Positions 59,050 through 64,000 of a stretch of 64,000 nucleotides of DNA are shown here, in pieces. Position 1 is the stretch's first letter; every line of letters begins with the position of its first letter. Made by a program: the position numbers and the translations under genes. Under the pieces are notes generated by a model. That model was not told where the DNA came from, did no database searches, and saw nothing but the letters and a program-made list of their open reading frames with translations. Source of the stretch: Mycobacterium sp. SMC-2 (lineage in GTDB: Bacteria > Actinomycetota > Actinomycetes > Mycobacteriales > Mycobacteriaceae); assembly GCF_025263485.1 (NCBI RefSeq), contig NZ_CP079863.1:434001-498000 (forward strand), read 5' to 3'.

Positions 59050-59117
59050 ACCCCCGGACGGTGTTAGCCGTCTCTCGCTTTCAAGGCGAGTGCATTAGGC
59101 CGCTCTGCCACGCCACC
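59031..59117 (-). tRNA. tRNA-Ser(UGA)
   Basis: 87 nt on the minus strand, class II. Acceptor GGTGGCG/CGCCACC, anticodon arm CTCGC-CTTGAAA-GCGAG with anticodon UGA, variable arm GACGGCTAACACCGTC, T arm GGGGGTTCAAATCCCTC. CCA is not encoded. Its variable and T arms are almost the same as those of tRNA-Ser(CGA) at 30880. Confidence 0.95.
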
Positions 59118-59154
59118 ACGGACAAGAGTAACGGGGGCTAGTAACGTCGCCGGC

Positions 59155-60123
59155 ATGCGCGCGATCGTCGCCGAATCCCCAGATCAGCTTTCCTGGCAAG
59201 ACGTGCCCGACGTGTCCCCCGGGCCCGGCGAGGTCCTGATCAAAGTGACCGCGGCCGGCGTGAACCGCGCCGACTTGCTACAGGCCGCCGGTAGATACCC
59301 GCCCCCGCCCGGAGCCAGTGAAATCATCGGCATGGAGGTGTCCGGTGTCGTCGCCGAAACCGGCGAGGGTGTCACGGATTGGCCAGTGGGACAAGAGGTT
59401 TGCGCGCTGCTGGCCGGCGGCGGATACGCCGAGTACGTCGCGGTTCCCGCCGGGCAGGTGATGCCCGTGCCCGACGGGGTGGACCTCGTCGACGCCGCCG
59501 GACTGCCGGAGGTGGCGTGCACGGTGTGGTCGAACCTGGTGATGATCGCCCACCTGGGCAAGGGCCAGCTGCTGCTTCTCCACGGCGGCGCAAGCGGCAT
59601 CGGAAGCCACGCGATTCAGGTCGCGCGGGCGCTGGGGGTCCGGGTGGCCGTGACGGCCGGGTCTGCGGAGAAGCTGGAATTCTGCCGGGAGCTGGGCGCC
59701 GAAATCACCATCAACTACCGCGACGAGGACTTCGTCGGGCGCGTGCGCGAAAACGGCGGCGCCGACGTGATTCTCGACATCATGGGCGCCTCCTACCTGG
59801 ACCGCAATATCGACGCCCTGGCCACCGACGGGCAGCTGGTCATCATCGGCATGCAGGGCGGCATCAAGGGCGAGCTCAACATCGGCAAGCTGCTCGGCAA
59901 GCGCGCTCGGGTCATCGGCACCACGCTGCGGGCCCGCCCGGTCACCGGCCCGAACAGCAAGACGGAGATCGTGCAGGCGGTGATCGGGTCGGTGTGGCCG
60001 ATGATCGCCGAGGGCCGCGTCCGCCCGATCATCGGCGCCCGCATGCCAATCCAACAGGCCGGCGCGGCACATCAACTGCTGACCGCGAGCAAGGTGACCG
60101 GAAAGGTCGTCCTGACGGTTTAG
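59155..60123 (+). CDS. NAD(P)H quinone oxidoreductase, MDR family (Rv3777)
   Basis: 322 residues. MRAIVAESPDQLSWQDVPDV, VNRADLLQAAGRYPPPPGAS, GMEVSGVV, the cofactor loop LLHGGASGIGSHAIQVARA (GGASGIG in place of GAAGGVG) and ITINYRDEDFVGRV follow the PIG3/TP53I3-like quinone oxidoreductases. No structural zinc cysteines. It probably reduces quinones or protects from oxidative stress. Immediately after tRNA-Ser; conserved position with Rv3777 (328). Confidence 0.88.
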   Translation: MRAIVAESPDQLSWQDVPDVSPGPGEVLIKVTAAGVNRADLLQAAGRYPPPPGASEIIGMEVSGVVAETGEGVTDWPVGQEVCALLAGGGYAEYVAVPAGQVMPVPDGVDLVDAAGLPEVACTVWSNLVMIAHLGKGQLLLLHGGASGIGSHAIQVARALGVRVAVTAGSAEKLEFCRELGAEITINYRDEDFVGRVRENGGADVILDIMGASYLDRNIDALATDGQLVIIGMQGGIKGELNIGKLLGKRARVIGTTLRARPVTGPNSKTEIVQAVIGSVWPMIAEGRVRPIIGARMPIQQAGAAHQLLTASKVTGKVVLTV

Positions 60124-60130
60124 CGGAATT

Positions 60131-60190
60131 CGCGAGCGTAGCGGGGCTGCGATTTCCGGGCCGGATTTTCGCAGTGAGGTTACGCTCGCG
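60131..60190. terminator. Inverted repeat between convergent genes
   Basis: CGCGAGCGTA (60131-60140) and TACGCTCGCG (60181-60190) form a perfect 10-bp stem, with an inner GCGA/TCGC pair. It occupies most of the 78 bp between Rv3777 and the convergent Rv3778c, so it probably terminates both transcripts. No U-run is present. Confidence 0.55.
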
Positions 60191-60201
60191 GCCCCAATGG
60201 T

Positions 60202-61398
60202 TCAGCCCAGCGACGCCAGCGCGCGCACCAACTGGTCAACCTCGGCCGTCGTCGAGTAATGCGCCAGCCCGACCGTGACGGCGCCGCCGACGTCGTTGAC
60301 GCCCAGCACGTCGAGCGCGCGGGAATTCTCGTTGGTGACGGCCAGGATCCCGTTGTCCGCCAACCGCTGAACCACCCGCTCGGCCGGCACGCCGTTCAGG
60401 GCGAAGCTGACCACGGGTATCCGCACCTCCGGACGGCCGATCACCATGACCAACGGCAACGACCGCAACGACACCATCAGGTAATCGAAGATCCGGTTCA
60501 TGTACAGACTGGCCGATTGCATCGACATCGACAGGCGTTCGCGACGGCTGCCGCGGGCGGACTCGTCGAGCGCGGCCAGATACTCGATGCTGGCGACCAC
60601 CCCGGCCAGCAGACCGAACTGGTGCGCGCCGATCTCGAGGCGCGACGCGCCGGTGGCCTTCGGGTCCGCGGAGATGGAGCCGAACGAATTGAGCAGCGCC
60701 GGCTCGCGGAACACCACCGCGCCGATCGGCGGACCGCCCCACGCCAGGGCGTTGACCGCCACCACGTCGGCGTCGGTTTCCTTGACGTCGAGCAACCGGT
60801 ACGGCGCGGCGGCGGAGTGGTCGACCACCACCAGCCCGCCGACGTCGTGCACCAGCTTGGTCATCGCCCGCAGGTCGGTGACCGTGCCCAGCGCCGCGGA
60901 CGCCGACGCGACGGCCACCAGCCGGGTCGACTTCCCGATCAGGCCCTCCCACTGCCATGTCGGCAGCTCACCGGTCTCGATGTCGATTTCGGCCCATTTC
61001 ACCTTGGCGCCGTAGCGGTGCGCCGCCCGGAGCCACGGCGCGATGTTCGCCTCGTCGTCCAAGCGGCTGACGACCACCTCGTAGCCCAGGCCCGCACGCG
61101 AGGACGAGGCTTCGGCCAGCGCCGACAACAGGATCGCGCGGTCGGCCCCGAGCACCACCCCCGCCGGGTCCACGTTGAACAGGTCGGCCACCGCCGTGCG
61201 CGCCGCCTCCAGGATGGCGGCGCTGCGTTGCGCGGACGGGTGCGCGCCCGCCGTGGTGGCGCTCGATCGGCGGAAGGCCGTCGAAACGGTGGTCGCAACG
61301 GAATCGGGGATGAGCATCCCGGTCGGCGCGTCGAAGTGCACCCACCCGTCACCCAGCGACGGATGCAGTCCGCGCACCCGGGCGACGTCGTAAGCCAT
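60202..61398 (-). CDS. Cysteine-desulfurase-fold protein without the PLP lysine (Rv3778c)
   Basis: 398 residues from ATG 61398, the same length as Rv3778c. It follows class V aminotransferases: [53 protein letters not shown] (His/Asn replaced), [17 protein letters not shown] (VDHSA where active members have VDGAQ/H). At the cofactor site it reads [16 protein letters not shown], where NifS/SufS have SxHKxxGPxG: the lysine that binds PLP is absent. It may be a non-enzymatic or altered-cofactor protein. Divergent from Rv3779, about 120 bp apart. Confidence 0.82.
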   Translation of the reverse strand: MAYDVARVRGLHPSLGDGWVHFDAPTGMLIPDSVATTVSTAFRRSSATTAGAHPSAQRSAAILEAARTAVADLFNVDPAGVVLGADRAILLSALAEASSSRAGLGYEVVVSRLDDEANIAPWLRAAHRYGAKVKWAEIDIETGELPTWQWEGLIGKSTRLVAVASASAALGTVTDLRAMTKLVHDVGGLVVVDHSAAAPYRLLDVKETDADVVAVNALAWGGPPIGAVVFREPALLNSFGSISADPKATGASRLEIGAHQFGLLAGVVASIEYLAALDESARGSRRERLSMSMQSASLYMNRIFDYLMVSLRSLPLVMVIGRPEVRIPVVSFALNGVPAERVVQRLADNGILAVTNENSRALDVLGVNDVGGAVTVGLAHYSTTAEVDQLVRALASLG

Positions 61399-61516
61399 GC
61401 CAGCCACCTTAAAGCTTGCGCATTTTCGCGAAACTGTGACCGTAGTGGGCGCCGCAGACGCTCCAACCAGCCGGTGGCTTCCCGAGGCAGGACACCCGGG
61501 CAGCCATACTAGTCGA

Positions 61517-63490
61517 GTGGGCCTCTGGTTCGGAACGCTGATCGCATTGTTTTTGCTGATAGCGCCGGGGGCGGTCATCGCGCGAATCAGTCAGTTGAGT
61601 TGGCCCATTGCCGTCGCGGTCGGCCCCGCGCTGACCTACGGTGTGGTAGCGCTGGCGATCATCCCGTTCGGTGCCGTCGGAATCCCCTGGAACGGCTGGA
61701 CCGCGCTGGCCACGCTGGTCGTGGTGTGCCTGGTGGTGACGGTCCTGCAGCTGCTGCTCGGCCGCTACCGCGACACCGAGGCCGAAGCGCGCGGCATCAG
61801 CCGCTGGCCGGCGCTCGCCGTGGCCGCCGGGGTCCTGCTCGGGTCGCTGCTGATCATGTGGGCGGCCTACCGCGGTCTGGCCGCCCATTGGCAAACCATC
61901 CCCAGCACCTGGGACGCCGTCTGGCACGCCAACGAGGTCCGCTTCATCCTCGACACCGGGCAGGCTTCGTCCACGCACATGGGTGAGCTGCGCAACGTCG
62001 AAACGCACCAGGCGCTGTACTACCCGTCGGTGTTCCACGCGTGGGTGGCGGTGTTCTGCCAGCTCACCGGGGCGGCACCAACCACCGGCTACACGCTGAG
62101 CTCGGTGGCGGCCTCCGTCTGGCTGTTCCCGACCAGCGCGGCGATGCTGGCCTGGCAGCTGCTGCGCCCCCGCTGGGGGGAATGGCGCACCGCCGGCGCG
62201 GCCGCCACCACCGCCGCGCTGTCGGCGTCGTTCACCGCCCTCCCCTACGTCGAGTTCGGCGTCGCCGCGATGCCCAACCTGGCAGCCTACGGTGTCGCCG
62301 TCCCGACGTTCGTGCTGATCGCCTCGACGCTGCGGCACCGCGACCGCCTCCCGCTGGCGGTGCTGGCCTTCGTGGGGGTGATGTCGGTCCACCTGACCGG
62401 CGGGTTCATCGTCTTGTTGTTCGTCGCGGGCTGGTGGTTGCTGGATGTGGTGTGGCGTCCGGTGCGCGGCCGGGTCGCCGACGCCGCGACGCTCGCCGGC
62501 GTCGCGACGGCCACCGCGCTGATCCTGTTGCCGCAGTTCATCAGCGTCCGTCAACAGGAAGACATCATCGCCGGACACTCGTTCCTGACCTACCTGAGCA
62601 AGAAGCGGGGCCTGTTCGACGCGGTCTTTCAGCACTCGCGTCATCTCAACGACTTCCCGTACCAGTACGGGCTCATGGCGCTGGCGATCGCGGGCGGGAT
62701 CGTCTTCGCCTACCAGAGGGTCTGGTGGCCGCTGGCGGTCTGGCTGTTGCTCGTGGTGGTCGAAGTCGACGCGGGAACGCCGCTCGGTGGGCCGCTGGGC
62801 GCGGTGGCCGGTGCGTTCGGAGAGTTCTTCTACAAGGACCCGCGCCGGATCGCGGCGGCCGTCACCCTGCTGCTGATGCCGATGGCCGGGGTCGCATTGT
62901 TCGGGATCGTCACGGTGGTGGTGGCCGCCGCCAAACGAGTCGCCGGCCGATTCAAACCCCAGCCCGCACCCGTCTGGACCGCGGCCACCGTGGTCCTGCT
63001 GGTGGCGACGACCGTATTCGCCGCCCGGCACTACTTCTATCGGCACCTGGTCCTGTTCGGCGACAAGTACGACTCCGTGATGATCGACCAACGCGACCTG
63101 ATGGCCATGGCCTACCTGGCCACGCTGCCCGCCGCGCACGACACCGTGATCGGCAACGCAAACACCGACGGCACTGCATGGATGTACGCCGTCGCCGACC
63201 TGCACCCGCTGTGGACCCACTACGACTACCCGCAGCAAATGGGCCCAGGGCCCAACCGGTACATCTTCTGGACCGGCGCCCGCAAGGGTGACTCCGATCC
63301 GCGGGTGGTCGAGGCGATCAAAGCGCTGAATATCAGGTACATCTACACCAGCTCGCCGACGGTCCGGGGATTCGCCGTACCCGACGGACTAGTGTCACTG
63401 GATAAATCGAAGTCGTGGGCGCTGATCTACGACAACGGTGGAGCCAGAATCTACGAATGGCGCGGAAACGGCGCGGCGCCGCACTCTTAA
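61517..63490 (+). CDS. Multi-pass membrane protein, Rv3779 family
   Basis: 657 residues from GTG 61517; the protein begins [20 protein letters not shown], which matches how I recall Rv3779 (666) beginning. About twelve helices span the first ~540 residues, with an outside loop [24 protein letters not shown] and [15 protein letters not shown] after the fourth. The last ~110 residues are soluble ([45 protein letters not shown]). This is a GT-C-like layout; Rv3779 has been reported as a polyprenyl-phosphomannose synthase. A TACTAG sequence at 61507 may be the -10 of a leaderless transcript. Confidence 0.83.
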   Translation: MGLWFGTLIALFLLIAPGAVIARISQLSWPIAVAVGPALTYGVVALAIIPFGAVGIPWNGWTALATLVVVCLVVTVLQLLLGRYRDTEAEARGISRWPALAVAAGVLLGSLLIMWAAYRGLAAHWQTIPSTWDAVWHANEVRFILDTGQASSTHMGELRNVETHQALYYPSVFHAWVAVFCQLTGAAPTTGYTLSSVAASVWLFPTSAAMLAWQLLRPRWGEWRTAGAAATTAALSASFTALPYVEFGVAAMPNLAAYGVAVPTFVLIASTLRHRDRLPLAVLAFVGVMSVHLTGGFIVLLFVAGWWLLDVVWRPVRGRVADAATLAGVATATALILLPQFISVRQQEDIIAGHSFLTYLSKKRGLFDAVFQHSRHLNDFPYQYGLMALAIAGGIVFAYQRVWWPLAVWLLLVVVEVDAGTPLGGPLGAVAGAFGEFFYKDPRRIAAAVTLLLMPMAGVALFGIVTVVVAAAKRVAGRFKPQPAPVWTAATVVLLVATTVFAARHYFYRHLVLFGDKYDSVMIDQRDLMAMAYLATLPAAHDTVIGNANTDGTAWMYAVADLHPLWTHYDYPQQMGPGPNRYIFWTGARKGDSDPRVVEAIKALNIRYIYTSSPTVRGFAVPDGLVSLDKSKSWALIYDNGGARIYEWRGNGAAPHS

Positions 63491-63512
63491 GTCCGCAAAG
63501 GATGGTGATGGA

Positions 63513-64000
63513 TTGAGTACCCCCAACGACGACGATGGCATCGAGATCATCGGCGGCGTCGACCCGCGGGCCACGGCGGTGACGGAGGACGACTCCGACG
63601 AGCGCTCCCTGACCGATCTGGTTGAGCAGCCCGCCAAGGTGATGCGCATCGGGACGATGATCAAGCAACTCCTCGAGGAGGTGCGCGCCGCACCGCTCGA
63701 CGAGGCCAGCCGCAACCGCCTGCGCGAGATCCACGCCACCAGCATCCGCGAACTGGAAGAGGGCCTGGCGCCGGAGCTGCGCGAAGAACTCGACCGCCTC
63801 ACCCTGCCGTTCAACGAGGACGCGGCGCCGTCGGACGCCGAATTGCGCATCGCCCAGGCCCAATTGGTCGGCTGGCTGGAAGGGTTGTTCCACGGCATCC
63901 AGACGGCGCTGTTCGCCCAGCAGATGGCAGCCCGCGCGCAGCTGGAGAACATGCGCCAGGGCGCGCTGCCGCCGGGCGTAGGCAAGCCGGGCGGGTCCGG
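63513..64000 (+). CDS. bpa: Bacterial proteasome activator Bpa/PafE (cut by the right edge)
   Basis: Starts at a TTG (63513) 22 bp after the Rv3779 stop, with AAAGGATGG upstream. 162 codons are in the window and no stop is reached. An acidic disordered N-terminus (STPNDDDGIEIIGGVD) is followed by the helical ring domain: LTDLVEQPAKVMRIGTMIKQ, LREIHATSIRELEEGL, DAELRIAQAQLVGWLEGLFH and a long helix FAQQMAARAQLENMRQGALP. Bpa forms a dodecameric ring that opens the 20S proteasome independent of ATP. The GQYL docking motif expected at the C-terminus lies beyond the edge. Matches Rv3780. Confidence 0.9.
   Translation, partial: MSTPNDDDGIEIIGGVDPRATAVTEDDSDERSLTDLVEQPAKVMRIGTMIKQLLEEVRAAPLDEASRNRLREIHATSIRELEEGLAPELREELDRLTLPFNEDAAPSDAELRIAQAQLVGWLEGLFHGIQTALFAQQMAARAQLENMRQGALPPGVGKPGGS

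Noticed and set aside
61409..63238. 609-codon minus-strand open frame opposite the Rv3779-type gene
   Set aside because: Low-complexity Arg/Gln/Asp/His-rich translation typical of antisense frames in high-GC genomes; the plus strand has clear membrane helices.

Overview
The window is high-GC actinobacterial DNA from a slow-growing Mycobacterium, most like the M. avium complex. Its right half keeps the gene order of the M. tuberculosis Rv3730c-Rv3780 region: Prim-PolC/ligC, the Nudix gene and tgs2, Rv3735, PE34, tadA, Rv3753c, tyrA, Rv3755c, proZWVX, Rv3760, fadE36, the Rv3762c alkyl sulfatase, lpqH, tcrYX, Rv3767c, hisC2, Rv3773c, echA21, lipE, Rv3777, Rv3778c, Rv3779 and bpa. These assignments rest on remembered protein families, lengths and synteny; no database was searched. 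Insertions relative to that backbone are mostly catabolic gene sets.

Layout. 1-5300: edge of a P450, a gutted mycofactocin-type SDR, a rhomboid-like membrane protein, a secreted GH172/DUF2961 protein, and a duplicated cassette coding for two tiny lipoprotein-like peptides, each followed by strong stem-loops. 5300-13330: DNA repair pair (Prim-PolC and LigC, divergent), small secreted protein, P450, Nudix/tgs2, extended SDR, Rv3735. 13331-28040: accessory catabolic island with a divergent SDR/DapB-like unit sharing an operator-overlapped promoter, a dehydrogenase, a deleted PfkB gene, a CitE/CaiB/DszA-like unit controlled by a GntR regulator, and a five-gene operon (sulfotransferase, alkyl-sulfatase-like MBL protein, SDR, VOC, LLM). 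28127-39411: PE34, a TIM-barrel glycosidase, an Rv2952-like methyltransferase, tRNA-Ser(CGA), tadA, tyrA, and the glycine-betaine/proline-type ABC operon proXVWZ.

39516-44960: a methyltransferase, then an APH kinase - SDR - acyl-CoA dehydrogenase - TetR - quinone oxidoreductase operon behind a 17-bp palindrome. Its APH plus ACAD10/11-like pair suggests phosphorylation-dependent hydroxyacyl-CoA breakdown. 45000-51884: alkyl sulfatase, LpqH, TcrXY, a SigF-type small membrane-protein pair, a frameshifted YjbR-like gene and an LCM-type methyltransferase. 52071-64000: third APH kinase, DUF1345 protein, tRNA-Arg(ACG), tRNA-Ser(GCU), hisC2, DUF4334, Rv3773c, echA21, lipE, a release-factor-like gene cut off at tRNA-Ser(UGA), Rv3777, a cysteine-desulfurase-fold protein lacking the PLP lysine, Rv3779 and the start of bpa.

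Gene decay is a theme: two genes with in-frame loss of their central domain, one 3'-truncated gene, and two apparent homopolymer frameshifts. Two families of short intergenic repeats are also visible. I see no CRISPR array, insertion sequence or complete prophage.
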